A DNA stretch of 64,000 nt from the NCBI GenBank assembly GCA_964057225.1, contig OZ059896.1, positions 7,626,001 to 7,690,000 of the forward strand, written 5' to 3'. A program made the position numbers and the translations under genes. The notes under the pieces were generated by a model, which saw only the letters and a list, made by a program, of their open reading frames with translations, did no database searches and was not told where the DNA came from. The stretch comes from Auanema rhodensis (lineage: Eukaryota > Nematoda > Chromadorea > Rhabditida > Rhabditidae). Shown piece by piece: positions 1 through 13,605 of the stretch (positions are counted from its first letter, which is position 1; each line of letters starts with the position of its first letter).

Positions 1-77
1 TTACCAGTTACTGCTGTCGGACCCCCAATCCCCCTCGTTATTGAGTTTCTAATACCTATTCACTCGTTATATTTTAG

Positions 78-327
78 TGAAGCACTCCGGTGACTTGACC
101 ATTGATACCATCATCAAGATTGCCCGTATCATGCGTCCAAGATCCATGGCCAAGAAATTGGAAGGTACCGTAAAGGAAATCCTCGGTAAGTTAAACAAAA
201 AAAAACCGGTTGATAAAATTGTTTTTCAGGAACTGCTCAATCCGTTGGGTGCACTATCGGAGGACACCACCCCCATGATGTCATCGACCAGATCGCCAAT
301 GGAGATATTGAAATCCCCTCCGAGTGA
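78..327 (+). CDS. rpl-12: 60S ribosomal protein L12, C-terminal part
   Basis: Partial gene: only the last two exons are in the window (78-185 and 230-327), joined by a 44-bp intron (gtaagt...tttcag). The first exon reads [16 protein letters not shown] and on to the conserved GTVKEILG; the second reads [19 protein letters not shown] and ends at a TGA at 325-327. This is the RNA-binding C-terminal half of eukaryotic uL11/RPL12, which forms the base of the ribosomal stalk with P0. The upstream exons lie beyond base 1; bases 1-77 look like intron ending in attttag. Identity is firm because the motif order matches the family throughout. Confidence 0.95.
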
Positions 328-705
328 TTCTGTTGTTGTTACTGTTTTATAAATTGTTATCTCGCATGATTGTGTTTCGGAAATTGTTTTAAGTTACAGC
401 TTTACCGGTACGAACCAACATTGGCATAAATCGAAAAAAGTTTGAAATTTTAATTTGGATGTAACTTGTTAGGGATGGGTGGTACCATGATAGGGTGGAA
501 ATGATAATAGTATAATATGAGTGGCTGATAAGGGTATTTGTTTTGGCGGTTCTATAGGTCATTAGCATATAATATTAGGCTAAGATTAAATTAACTGCGT
601 ATCGGAAGTTGTCTTTAAAAAAATTATGATCCTTCAGTGTTGACAACTCTGATTTGTTGAGAGGTTTTATTTTATAACAATGCTGTAACGTAATTATGTC
701 GAAAA

Positions 706-716
706 TTGGCGCGAAA
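706..716 (-). promoter_or_regulatory. E2F-like site, distal
   Basis: The minus strand reads TTTCGCGCCAA, the textbook E2F/DP consensus, in otherwise AT-rich sequence. It lies about 0.9 kb before the ATG at 1633. Function is inferred from the motif alone. Confidence 0.45.
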
Positions 717-1265
717 GCGACGGTTTCTTTTGTTTAAATCTTGATCGTGTCGTTGGTTCAGGGATGTGGGGGATCTTTCTGACAGGTTGCTTTGGGTTCA
801 CTTTCTTATTCCTGCTTGAATATTTATTTGTTTTTCATTAGAAGTGGCTAAAAACATTATTTTCCTTGTGGGTTAATTTTCTATTAAAGATTTCTACATT
901 TTGCAGTGATTGTATTACTGTTGACTCATGTACATATTCTTTGATATAGAAGACAATTGATCAGAGGACTCCCGAGTGGTGGATAAATTCATTAGATTAA
1001 CAAGCGTTTTTCGCGCATAGGTAGTTTACCTTTTTATCTTTTTGAGTGACGCCTTATCTTATTGACGATTGGAGCTGCAACTACTACGGAAACGCACTCA
1101 TGGCAATAGAACTGCAGCTGTTAAATATTTTCATTATTTGTTTCATATAATTTCACTTCATTTTCAACAATTAATCCCCGACCTCTTGCTGTGAGTATGT
1201 AAATGATCACATCTGCGGCTAGCGCAGAAAATCTACTTCATCTAAGTTCGGTGCGGCTGTTGCCG

Positions 1266-1277
1266 TTTTGGCGCCAA
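1266..1277. promoter_or_regulatory. E2F-like site, proximal, palindromic
   Basis: TTTTGGCGCCAA contains TTGGCGCCAA, a perfect palindrome containing the GGCGCC core and close to the E2F consensus TTTSGCGC. It sits about 360 bp before the ATG at 1633. Two such sites in a low-GC intergenic region are unlikely to be noise but are unproven. Confidence 0.45.
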
Positions 1278-1632
1278 TATCGTAGAGAGGATCGATCGAT
1301 GAATACGGTTGTGAGGGGGGTTGGTATTTTAGCTGTGTGAGGCAGACAGGCTGCGTAAGCACATGGGCAAGGTCAAGCAGTGAGGAAGAGATGGTTGGCT
1401 TGGTTGACCCCTACTGCACAGCACAGTCTCCACCTTCTTTTCATGCATATTTGTGTGTTAACCCACAACTGTTTTGGCTGCATATGCCGTGCTTGTTTCC
1501 AGCTTATTTCATTATTATACAATATACTTTCTTAAAATGCTAGAATATTTCATAATATATAATTATATCCTTTTTTAAACATAAAATCATCAAACTTGTT
1601 AAAAATGCTAAAGAATTTTTGTTTTAAGCTCT

Positions 1633-3425
1633 ATGTGGGAAGGACCCTCCTGGCTCGTAGCTGAACGTGAAGCTAATCAAGCTCTTCAGGAAGCAAGTCC
1701 ACCCAATAAGTGGCCTAGAGTTACTACACCTCCAAGCAGACGACAGTCGCTGCTTAGTAATATTGACGACTCCGGAATAGGTTTATCATTTTGTAGCCCA
1801 CCAATTTCTCAAAAGGTTTGTTGACAGTTTTTTATAAAATTGTAGTGTGGTGTAAAAAATGAAACAAGATATCGAATTTTAGGGAGCCGTCAGGACCTCC
1901 CCGCTTAGAACTCCTAAAACTCGTACAATTGTGCACATGAGTACAACACCTTCACCTTTCCGGTTAGTATCTATTATTAATAATGCGCATGTTTCAAATT
2001 TCAAAGTTTTAGGTCTTTTCGGTTGTCGTCATTTTCTTCGCCAACTTTATCAGGCCGCGTTTTAAAATTATCCAATACGAATAATGTTCTTGGTTGGTCA
2101 TGAAGCTTTATTAAAATTGCAAATAATTTTATTATTCAGGTGTCAAATTTTGTGAAAATTCGATGGATAAATCCCATGGGCAAGTAGACTTAACTGGCCT
2201 TGCATCTCCCAGCGCTGCTAGGTAACGTATTCTTTTATTTATTCATTTAATTTGTTTTCTTTAGAACTCTTCAACTTCCCACAACTAGTGAAGACATAAA
2301 TTCAAATACATCGATGCAAATGGAGCCTCCTGAAACGCCCAGTAAATGTCTTTCGGTATAAATTTTTTTTTAATGGAAACTTATTTTTAATTTAAGCTGG
2401 AAGAGTCCGGACTATTCGAAGATAGCTATCCTCTTATATCAACATCAACTCCTCTTAAGAGTCTTTCATTCGAAACGAATAGGGTCCCACTTCCTGGTTG
2501 TGATATATCGTGCGTTATTAAAAAAATATTTCTCAGTAGTATCACTTATTCTGATTCAGATTGATCTCGGATCCTTCGTTTCCTTACAGCGATGCTGATC
2601 CCCAATCTCCTACTACGCCTTCTTCCTTCAAAAAGGTGATGATAGACGTGGAAAGAAAAGGAAGCCTTCGGCCATGTCAGCTTATGGTAAGTTTTCTTTT
2701 AATTTTATCTGAAGATTATTTAATATTTTCTTATTATTTTTAATTTTTATAATGCTAGCTTTTTAACTATCGTTGTTTCTCTCTCAATTTGCTTCAAATG
2801 CCTTTAACACTTTTCTAAAATCTTTCTTTTTTACTTCTATGTTTCTCTTAAAAAAAAAAAGGTAGCATTAAGTAGCTGATAAGATTCCTACTGTAATGGC
2901 AGTGTGAAATTTTATTCGGTTACCATTTTGAAGTACCGCTACCTTTTCCCGATAACGTGCTTTATCAGCTCACAAGTTTATTCTGTGCTTGAGAAAGCTT
3001 CAAAGTTTTAATTCGAGTGACCATATGAATGATACTTTTGATCATTCTTTTTTTTATTCTAGGGATGAGCAAAATAATCAGTCTTAGAAAACATTTCAAT
3101 CTTTTTCCAATACTGAAAATGTCTTGAATATAAAAGTATATATTTCAGGAAAGAGATGAAGGCCCTCCAATCAAAAAACCAAATATCGACACAAGTGAGG
3201 TTTTCCGCTCCCCAAAGAAACCAATAAAGCCCGTAAGTTTCTGTTTCCTGTTCTCATGTCTATTTTCTGATACAAGGACATGCATACCGTTGTGTTCTGA
3301 TACCCTTTACTAATTTTTTTCAGTATTCGCGAAAGTGGTTGCGTATCGTAACAGGCGATACTAAAGCCCAAAGAGACATTACGCTATCAGCCAAAGCTTT
3401 CTTAAGTGAGATGGTTAACTCATAA
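1633..3425 (+). CDS. Ser/Pro-rich protein with Myb-like C-terminal (MuvB-binding) motif
   Basis: Nine exons join in phase to 313 codons: 1633-1815, 1883-1962, 2013-2092, 2140-2221, 2265-2355, 2397-2509, 2560-2686, 3149-3232, 3324-3425. Most of the protein is low-complexity, rich in Ser, Pro and Thr, with several SP/TP sites (RTSPLRTPKTR, TTPSPFRSF, PPETPSK), so probably disordered and possibly CDK-regulated. Two stretches resemble animal Myb proteins outside the DNA-binding domain: TPSPFR resembles the TPTPFK element, and the C-terminus (W-L-R-I-V-T-G-D-T-K-A-Q, then A..FL) matches the spacing W..V..G.T..Q....A..LL of the B-Myb motif that binds LIN9-LIN52. No SANT repeats are encoded here or in the 1.3 kb upstream. 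The AG just before 1633 may be a trans-splice site or join a missed upstream exon. Gene structure is solid; the Myb relation is a hypothesis. Confidence 0.6.
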
Positions 3426-5462
3426 CAATTGTATTATTTGCGCTACTATTTTTGCTAGTCGTATGTAGTCAATATGGACTAACCCTTTTCATGTGACGGT
3501 TTCTGAACTTTCAACTGTATAGTGGCTCCGCCCTTTGGCAACCTAACATTTTTATTTAACCTCATCTGTTTTATGCTTCCTCACTCTATTTATCAGGCTG
3601 GATCTCTGATCGTTATTAATTTATGTACCATTCGTATACATTTTAGCCAATAATGGTTGCTTATTTCATATGTTTTTTTTATAACTAAAGTTGACTAATC
3701 TGGTGAATTTGAAGATTTGATCGCTTTATGATTTTCATCGTTTCATAGTGCTCAGTTTATTTCTTATTGTTGTAGGAAGACATGATCGCTCATAAAAGCT
3801 CTGTTTTTTATGTTTTTCTTTTCCTGTTCAACGTAAGTGCTTTAAATAATTATTTTAGAGTTCTAGTGTCTTATCTAAATCAGTTTGGGTGGCCCAAAAA
3901 AGAGAAGATAATATTTAATTTCTCTTGTCTGCATTTAATATTCAAAGTAAAAGGTGTCCTTATTTTATTATAGGTTTTTTTTAAATATCTGGTGTTTCGT
4001 TAAGTGTCATTTCCATGTGATAAACGCCTCAATTCACTTGGATTGGTTTTAAGCTTTTACCTAATATACGGCAGTTCTTGAAAATTCATTACTTTTATGC
4101 GACGTATTACTAGAGCTGAGGTTATGCTACGTTGAATGTGAGACTTGCTTCATTTCAATCTTGAAGTTTCCTGTTTGATCCTTTCAACCAAACACTGGTG
4201 GTGAAAAGTTTGTAACATTTTTTGCTAGTTCAAGATTTTAGAAAAATTCAATCATTTAATCGACCAATTAGCAGACCAGACACTTTTTCATACATCTCAA
4301 CCAGATTTGTGAGGGCAAATTAAAAAAAAATCAATTAATCGTCTGTAAATGGATAATCCTATTAGAAGTAGACGGCAAGAGCGTTATTCGATTAAAGCTG
4401 ATAGGGGCTGTGTTGCCGTACTTCACAAGCACATTGCCAGGTCTGCAGAACGACACATTGACACTTCGGCTTAGTTAAAAAGCTGTTTCCTTTTTTTGGC
4501 AGAATTTAAAGGACCATGCCCCTCCCCTTCTTTGTCATTTAGTTTTTCAATTCATCATTTTCGTTCATTGTGCCAGCTGCTGATATATCTATATTTCGTT
4601 AATCATGTTCACTTTTCATTTTTTTCGCTTTTTACTATCACTTTTATATTTTGATGGGAGGAGTTGAATTAGGACATAGGGGGTATTGCTATGGTGTGAA
4701 TTGGTTTTCAGAGACCGGAGAGATCGTATTTCCGAGATAAGCCCATCTATGCCATGTGGACAAAATTTTGTGAAGCAGGTGTTTCCCTGTTTTTTTGCCC
4801 CCCTTTTTCAGGATAATTCATGGGAGAAGAATAGGGAAGAATTAAGTTTGGCATTGCGGTATTGCTTTAAGATATAATTTCCAAAAATGTGTCACTTCTG
4901 AGATGAGAATTGTGATTTCAATACCATTGAACATTTCTTTTTTCATGTAATATATATGTTTATATACAATTGAAAACTATTCAAAAGGGTTCTATCATTT
5001 GTTAAAAGTGTACGAACTCTTTTCTGAGGCAAACATTAGACTTTCAACTTCTGGTTTCTATTTGACAAGTTTAAGAATGATTGTAAAACCTTGAGGAAAC
5101 ATTAGAAATTTTTGTTTCCATAGAACGTTGAAATTCTTTTGTCCGCTTCTTTCATTTTTCATTTTCTATCTTTGTGTCTATGAAAATTAATATTTCTATT
5201 CCGAATGAATAGTTAAGCAACTTACATGTTTCTATAGCAACATAATGATAGAAAGCTATGTCAGATAACGACTAGTTCCATTTTAACAACATTTTTTATT
5301 GGAATTTTACATTTAAAATAAAGATAATTAGAAATCAAATGCTAAGTGTCACATGTATGTTTTGATTTTCATTATGCATTAAGAATTTTACTGCATATGA
5401 TAACAAAATTTGCTTTCATTCTAGTCTTCTATATAGCTTTCAATCTATATCTTTACTTGTAG
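3426..5462. other. Intergenic region and long first intron of pnc-1
   Basis: Apart from the exon at 3782-3832 I see only AT-rich, T-tract-rich sequence. The open frame at 4686-4877 matches no family and has no sensible splice context. The region probably carries the separate promoters of the two nicotinamidase isoforms. Confidence 0.5.
3782..3832 (+). other. pnc-1: Alternative first exon encoding a signal peptide
   Basis: Seventeen codons: a short basic start, a hydrophobic core (VFYVFLFLF), then a gtaagt donor. An acceptor-like ttgtag lies just upstream. Phase 0 matches the exon at 5463 with no stop, giving FLFN-AIMALNEW across the junction. The rest of the 5' region (3426-5462) shows no other convincing exon. 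Confidence 0.6.
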
Positions 5463-7250
5463 GCAATTATGGCGTTAAACGAGTGGGATAAAGGTTTTAC
5501 TCAAATAAGAGCTTTAGTTGGTAACGATGTTCCAGACGAACGAATTAAAAACGTTATGCGAAAGTTTGCACATGTAAGTCTGATATTTCTTTTTTTCTTC
5601 TTGTGTAATTAAAAGAAGAAATATCGAACCGTCTTAATTCATGCGTTATACTCTAATTCTTTCAGTCTAATGAAGGTATATTAACTTCTGATGAGTGTAA
5701 TCAATTGCATTCAAAAGTACTTCAACCACTTAAGGAGATGAAAATCGCTTTGTTAGTTGTGGACTTTCAAAATGATTTCGTATCTGGATCTCTGAGCATT
5801 AAGGTTAGATCAAAGGATACATGAAAGAATTAGATTATGTACCACCTGTCTACATTACTCAGTTTTCTCTTTTAGAGTGGTGATTCTGGAGATGATCCAA
5901 TAGATGCCTTACCTCCTTTGAATAATCTCATTCAAAGTCCTAATCTTGATCAAGTAGTTTATACAATGGTAAGTTTATCTATAGATATACACGTTGTTTA
6001 TTTTTCCAAGTTAGTTTTTTCAATAAAAGACAATATATTTCAAGATCTGGAACTAGATATTTAAAGTGCGATCCTTTTGATATTCTCTTGTTCCTTTCAG
6101 GATTGGCATCCTCCAAACCATATATCTTTCTATGAACATGCTCGTAATTCGGATCGCGTCTTATCGCCTGACGATAAAATCAGAAAACTGAGGCCATTTG
6201 ACATTGTTAGGTTTGAAAAACCTAATACAGTGCAGGTTAGTACCTTTAAAATTTTGGTTGTTTAACTAATTTAATTTGAAATTGGCTTTATTAATTCAGT
6301 TAATAAACATATATTTAACATGAATTAAGTATGTATAAATACGTCGATAAAGGTCTTATGCAAAATAACATAAAAAATGAATAAAATCATCTCAAAAGAA
6401 ACACCGACATTTCTTTCACTTAGTTGACTTTATAAACCATATTTTGTTTGTCTATATACAACTCATTAAAGGAAAATAATATCTTAATGAATGACACATA
6501 GGTTGTAAATCTATTTTGTTGACAACAATGCCACCCTTTCTAGTCGTTGTCTCTTCGTATAATACAATACATGGTATCTCTAACTAACCTTTATGTTGCA
6601 ACTGATCTATATATCCTTGGAATGATACTAGTATTACAGTACAAATAAAGAATAATCCAATCCGAAATATAATAATTTTTGAATAAAAAAAGATTTTTCA
6701 GATTCTCTATCCAGCACATTGCGTTCAAGGATCATGGGGTGCACAACTTCATTCTCAAATGATATTAGCTCCTGATGCTAAATATGTACGAAAAGGAACT
6801 GATGTGTTTGTTGATAGTTATTCAGCTTTTAAGGAAAATGATGGAGCTAAAAGGTTTCTAGTATACACTTTAAATCACAGTATTAATGCTTGAAAGAGTT
6901 TTAGAACGGAATTAGACTCTGTACTGAAAAACGAAGGCATCACTGCGGTACTAGCTTGTGGTTTGGCTTATGATATATGTGTAATGCATACTTTAAAAGA
7001 TGCAGCTCAATTTGGATATTTATCCGCAATTATAACAGATTGCAGGTAAAATTTTCTTAAATTTCAAATTTCAAACATTATTTCTATTTATTTCAGCAAA
7101 GGATTATCTAAAGAAAAGAAACAAGAAGCCGATGATCTCTTTAATAACAGAAAAATAGCAATAGTTAATGAAACCCAAGCTACCGAAATTATTGATCGTC
7201 ATATCGTTCCAATGGAATGGGTTGAGTATTTGACTGCACGAATCAAGTAG
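3782..7250 (+). CDS. pnc-1: Nicotinamidase (PNC-1 type), secreted and cytosolic isoforms
   Basis: Hydrolyses nicotinamide to nicotinic acid and ammonia in NAD salvage. Common exons: 5463-5573, 5666-5803, 5876-5968, 6101-6235, 6702-6853, 6905-7045, 7097-7250. The isochorismatase fold is clear: catalytic Asp in VVDFQNDF, metal ligands in DWHPPNH and the PAHCVQGSWG block, nucleophile Cys in GLAYDICVM. About 60 N-terminal residues form an EF-hand-like extension, as in C. elegans PNC-1. The common exons start after an AG at 5461-5462, and the first in-frame ATG is 5469 (305 aa). An upstream exon at 3782-3832 encodes MIAHKSSVFYVFLFLFN, a signal-peptide-like segment that splices in phase 0 across a 1.63-kb intron to give 324 aa. 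So a secreted and a cytosolic form are predicted, as reported for the worm gene. Confidence 0.92.
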
Positions 7251-7512
7251 ATAGTTCGATAGAACACATGTAAAATTAGAGTTCATTGTGATTGATATGG
7301 AGAGAACGTGTCCTTAGTATAACTAAATTTCAAACTTGATGCTGAGCAGAAGTAATACAACTCATAATTTCGGCCAATTTCTACTTATCAATTTAGTACA
7401 CTTTCTGAAATTTTTATGTATTTTTTAACTTTTTAAATTATTGTAATTTAACATTATAATATTCTTGTAATAAACATAAATACCAAATATAGTACAGTAG
7501 AAACATCAATCA

Positions 7513-8029
7513 TCAAGATTCATCCTCTAGAACTTCATCGGAAGTTTCTTTCAATTTCCGATTCTTAGCTCTTTGTTTCTTAGCCTTTTGTTCTTTCGCT
7601 TTCTGCAATCTTTTAAACTGTTCTTCATAACAATTGTCCCCATTCACATGTCTATCAAGTATGAATTTCATTCTTTCGAAAGCTATATCTATATTTTTCG
7701 GAAGCAGTCTCGACTCATGAACCTTAAATTTAAGATTATTATATTGTTTTTATAGTATATTTCTTGCCTTTACTACAAATCCTGTAGGAATATGTCTTAA
7801 CTGAACAGCATTTTGAGCAGTATTTACTTTTTGACCTCCTGGTCCCCAACCAGAAATATATTTCTAGAAACAAATAAAGTCACTTCCGTTGTCCTGTACT
7901 TATCATTCATCATACTTGTTCGCAATCTTCTTTCCGAACTTCCGGAAAATTATATCCTTTTAACTTTTCTTTGATTGAGGAAAACCGAACAGAAACAGCA
8001 GAAAAATTGACAACTCGTAACAAAGCCAT
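7513..8029 (-). CDS. Mitochondrial GGQ-domain release/rescue factor (MTRFR/C12orf65-like)
   Basis: Three exons (8029-7916, 7863-7768, 7722-7513) give 139 aa. The N-terminus [18 protein letters not shown] looks like a mitochondrial presequence. The core [10 protein letters not shown] carries the GGQ motif that releases peptides from peptidyl-tRNA, followed by HIPTGFVVK and a long Lys/Arg/Glu-rich tail ([16 protein letters not shown]), as in human MTRFR. There is no codon-recognition domain, so it belongs to the ribosome-rescue branch and not the RF1/RF2 branch. The second intron appears to start with GC (AAG|gcaag); the alternative GT donor would lose a residue of the conserved VVK. It faces pnc-1 tail to tail, with 262 bp between stops. 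Confidence 0.88.
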
Positions 8030-8281
8030 TCCTCTGAGCACAGATTACAAACTTTTATTGCAATTTAAATATCACAAGGAGCATCCATGAACATTCAGCA
8101 GCTAATTACAAATTCAGTATTAAGTTTATTCAGGTAAATTGAAGAATACCCGTGTATATTATTACAATCGGCAAGAGCTCAAATTAAACAGATCAATAGC
8201 TTAGTTATGAACACAAAATTCGTCAAAAAACGAATTAAGGATGACACACTGTACCTACAAAGGTTTGGGTGAGCACAAGAA

Positions 8282-10312
<2,031 letters not shown>

Positions 10313-10778
10313 TGTTACAGCATAAACGAGACTAAGCTTTTAGTAAGTAGGTACCTGAAAAGAAGCAAAATTGAGGCTGATATTTCTATTTAAACATGCA
10401 AGCAGGAAATACGCATATTACACGCATGAAATCTTAATCGAGAGTGAAGGAATAGAATGCTACAAATAAATAAATAAGATGGAAGAAAACCACGATACTT
10501 TACAATGGAGTAACAAAATACTGAAGTAATTACCGAAGTTTACACGAGCAGCCCTTTTATAGAAATATTAGCTTAAAATGATAAATAGAAAAACAAGTTT
10601 AACAGCTTTACTATTTTCACATAAACGATTTATTGCGACTATACTTTATAACCTTCTTGGAATTTAATGAACTCTCTTTTAAAATAAGTAAAATTTAAAT
10701 AAATATATATAAATAAATCTCTGAAATCTCTGAAATCTATGAATCAATATGATACAAATGTTTGAAAAAAATGCGAAA
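10313..10778. other. Intergenic region between copine and NAMPT
   Basis: AT-rich, with no exon on either strand that I can support. It should hold the copine 3' UTR and the NAMPT 5' region. The gap (466 bp) is longer than a typical operon spacer. Confidence 0.5.
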
Positions 10779-13020
10779 TCATAGTCGAGCCGAAAAATAG
10801 GAGCTGACATGTATGGGAATTATAGCTAATCCATCGCTTCTATGTAAGTCTGTAATAGGAACAACCGACACCATCTGAAATCGGGCTATTAAACAAGCAA
10901 AGAGGAATCTATCACAAACACTGCGAGAGAGCAACCGTCCGTCGCTATGCTTTAGCATAGATGATTCAAGTAAGTCAACGTCTGGAGAACGTTCATTCTA
11001 AAATGCTAGCAGAAAGTGCAAAATGTCTAGAAATATTAAACATACCCTTAGTGTAATGAACACGATTGACATTGGATGAGGAGCTGAATCAACGATGGCG
11101 TCAATTGTTCTGCGCGGATTAGAAAGACCTCCGTTGGTGAATATTACCAGAAGAAAATAAAGTCCCAACTTCCGATTACTTTCTGCTTTTGCAAACCTTA
11201 AATAATAAATAACAAACTTTTTACTTTGTATAACTAACTTTGTCGTGTGATAAATTATGTCTGCATAATCGGTAGGAGCAAAAGGCTGAACGGTCAATCG
11301 GGCTTTATAGTAAGCTTCGAGTACTCCTGCTAGTCCTTCAACATTACAACTAGTACTACTTCCTGACTAAATAAAACTGTTATAATTGTTCAAAAATCAG
11401 ATTTTACCAAATTAAAACATTGGGAAAATGCATGATTTGGTGGTGCATAAGCACCAAATCCTAGAGCTCCTATTTATAAATAATATAAAACTTAATAAGC
11501 TCAAAGAAATACCAATTGAGTTGTTTGCCTGATATTTTGAAATACATGGTATAGTAACCTTTATTGCTTCAGTATACGGTGAAGGATGTTCAGTGGAATG
11601 GGGATGAATATAATGGAGAGAAGAAGAATTTACAGGATTTCCATTAGAAGCAGTCAAATCAATTGCAATCGTTGTTGGCATATGCATTCTTAATATGTGA
11701 ATATATTCATTTCTTGAAGAAAACGTCAATACCCTCTTTCCAATGCATCAAATATTGAAGGAGTATCACAAACATTGAAATAATTAAGTTGAAAACAGGA
11801 CTTCTCATTAATTCGTTCGCCATTCGGGCTTACAAGCTAAATATTATACATTATTTTACAGTATTTTACAGTATTTCAAAAATCGTGTGATTTTGTTTGT
11901 ACAGTATACAGTTTTAAAATAATAATTAAACAGTTGAGCCAGTTTTTAACACAGAAATTTGCATTTTGCGATTGCTTAAACTTTTTAGGAAGTAAAAATA
12001 CTAGTATTAGAATTTTAAACAATTTTTAAAACTATTATTATATATTATAATATAAATAATACGAATATTATATAATATTTTCATAAACTTGCCATATAGG
12101 TGTTCATTGAACCTACACCTTGTTGTAACTTTGCTATGGATGTTTCAAACGTTCCTGAAAAATGTTCTTGTATATTTCAGGGAATATCAATACACACCTA
12201 TTAAAGTATCTTGGGAATTTACATTATAATTAAAACAATGAACTCTTAAAGCTGAATTAGGAAAAAGTTGTATCAAATATGCTGGTATTGCGAACTGTTT
12301 CCACTTAGGGTACTTGTCAAGCTACAAATTTTATTGTTTGATGTGGAATTTGTCAAGAAGTAATGTAAACTCTCACCTTTATAACTTCAGAGGAATAAAG
12401 CAATAGATCTCTAGAGTCCAAATGCAAGATGAGAGAAAAATAAGTTGCCAAAGGCAAGGCATTTGGTGAATGTAAATGTTCTCCATAAAATTGTAGAGCT
12501 ATACCATTTGAATAGTATCCAGGAACATTGAGAGTTACATCGGCATATACATCGTTGGGCAGAGGAAATGTTAATTTATTTTTATTCATTAAAAGTGAAG
12601 GAATATCAAATGCACATCTTCCAATTTCACCAGAAAATATTCCTGTATCACGAACACCAAAACTGTAATATTATATATTTAAAACCTTACAATGTGAAAA
12701 CTTTTCATACATTTTAATTAAAACCGAATTACTTCTATCAAACCTATATTGTAAATGACATTGATGTCGGAAATAAACATTGGTTTCTTCCAGTACTGTT
12801 TCTGTTTGAGAAATCTAGAAATCGAAACATCTATATTAAAGAGGACTATTGAATTTGCACCTCGGTAAAATATGTTTTACCACTCAACAGCACTGAAAAG
12901 CTGGCCCGCGTACCCACGACATCAGAATTTAATTTCACATTTCTATGACAAAGAGAGAGTATGATTTTTTATTAATACCAACCTGACTCTCAGACTCAGA
13001 CTGAAATCAAAGGCAACCAT
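10779..13020 (-). CDS. Divergent copine (two C2 domains plus vWA)
   Basis: Twelve exons give 503 aa: 13020-12983, 12942-12861, 12814-12711, 12662-12377, 12321-12198, 12154-12117, 11836-11733, 11688-11513, 11469-11408, 11366-11239, 11196-11046, 10997-10779. Copines bind membranes through tandem C2 domains and carry a C-terminal vWA/copine domain. The first C2 is recognised by FSLSLRVRN and YFTEISQTETVLEE, the second by SSEVIKLDKYPKWKQFAIP and LIGTFETS. The vWA domain is best conserved: MIDAS-like IDLTASNGNPVNS, LHYIHP, GALGFGAY, GLAGVLEAYYKA, then LVIFTNGGLSN. The acidic calcium-binding loops of both C2 domains look eroded, so calcium dependence is doubtful. The junction after 12117 was chosen by phase and is the least certain. 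It diverges from mppb-1 across 585 bp. Confidence 0.85.
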
Positions 13021-13605
13021 GGTTTAGTACGGTCCAAAACACAAAAGCATCAAGGTGGAAAAACTCTTTCTATTTATATAAATTTTCATTCACCTTGAAA
13101 TGTTTCATCGTATCACTTAGATTCTTACTTCCTCTCGTTATAAATATATAAAGCGCGATGTTGCGTATTTTGTGTTATGAAATATTCTTCGTTTATATAC
13201 ATTCTTATGAAGACATTGTTTCCCATTCACTGAATCTCCGATAATAAGTTCCATAGTGTTAAGATTGTTGTTGCATGCAAATATATAATAGTATATATAA
13301 TATATATACAAATAAAGATTTTCATTAAGGATAATAACATTTACCCAAAGACTTAGTTCAGGTTTAATTAAAAATCCGTAGAACGACAGCTTCATTGCTG
13401 ATTTCTAAAATTAATACTGGAGACTTGTTAAATCTTAGCTTCTGTACAACTTATTATCATTGCGTACTTACTTGCGTACTTCACTAATATAATTTTTTTA
13501 TGGCACCGTGAAATTATACTTTGCTTATTAAAATTTTTTATTTCGGTGTTCTGTCTTGTATTCAAACTTAAAATTGTTTTTGTTTTAAGCAGCCTTAGTT
13601 TAGGA
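13021..13605. promoter_or_regulatory. Divergent promoter region, copine / mppb-1
   Basis: The 585 bp lie between two start codons pointing apart. I see only AT-rich sequence including TA-rich tracts near 13280-13310, and no conserved exon. The minus-strand open frames at 13138-13395 and 13428-13649 match nothing. Confidence 0.5.

Larger units (their letters stand above)
328..1632. other. Intergenic region upstream of the Myb-like gene
   Basis: No exon could be supported. It holds the rpl-12 3' flank and the probable promoter of the gene at 1633, including two E2F-like sites listed separately. I searched all frames for Myb/SANT tryptophan repeats that could belong to the downstream gene and found none. 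An open frame at 1337-1543 has no family resemblance and no splice context. Confidence 0.5.

Noticed and set aside
2625-2690. A second frame (DDRRGKKRKPSAMSAYG) suggested a one-base frameshift in the Myb-like gene
   Set aside because: The used frame ends in phase 0 at 2686 and joins the next exon in phase; the alternative frame would hit a stop in exon 3149.
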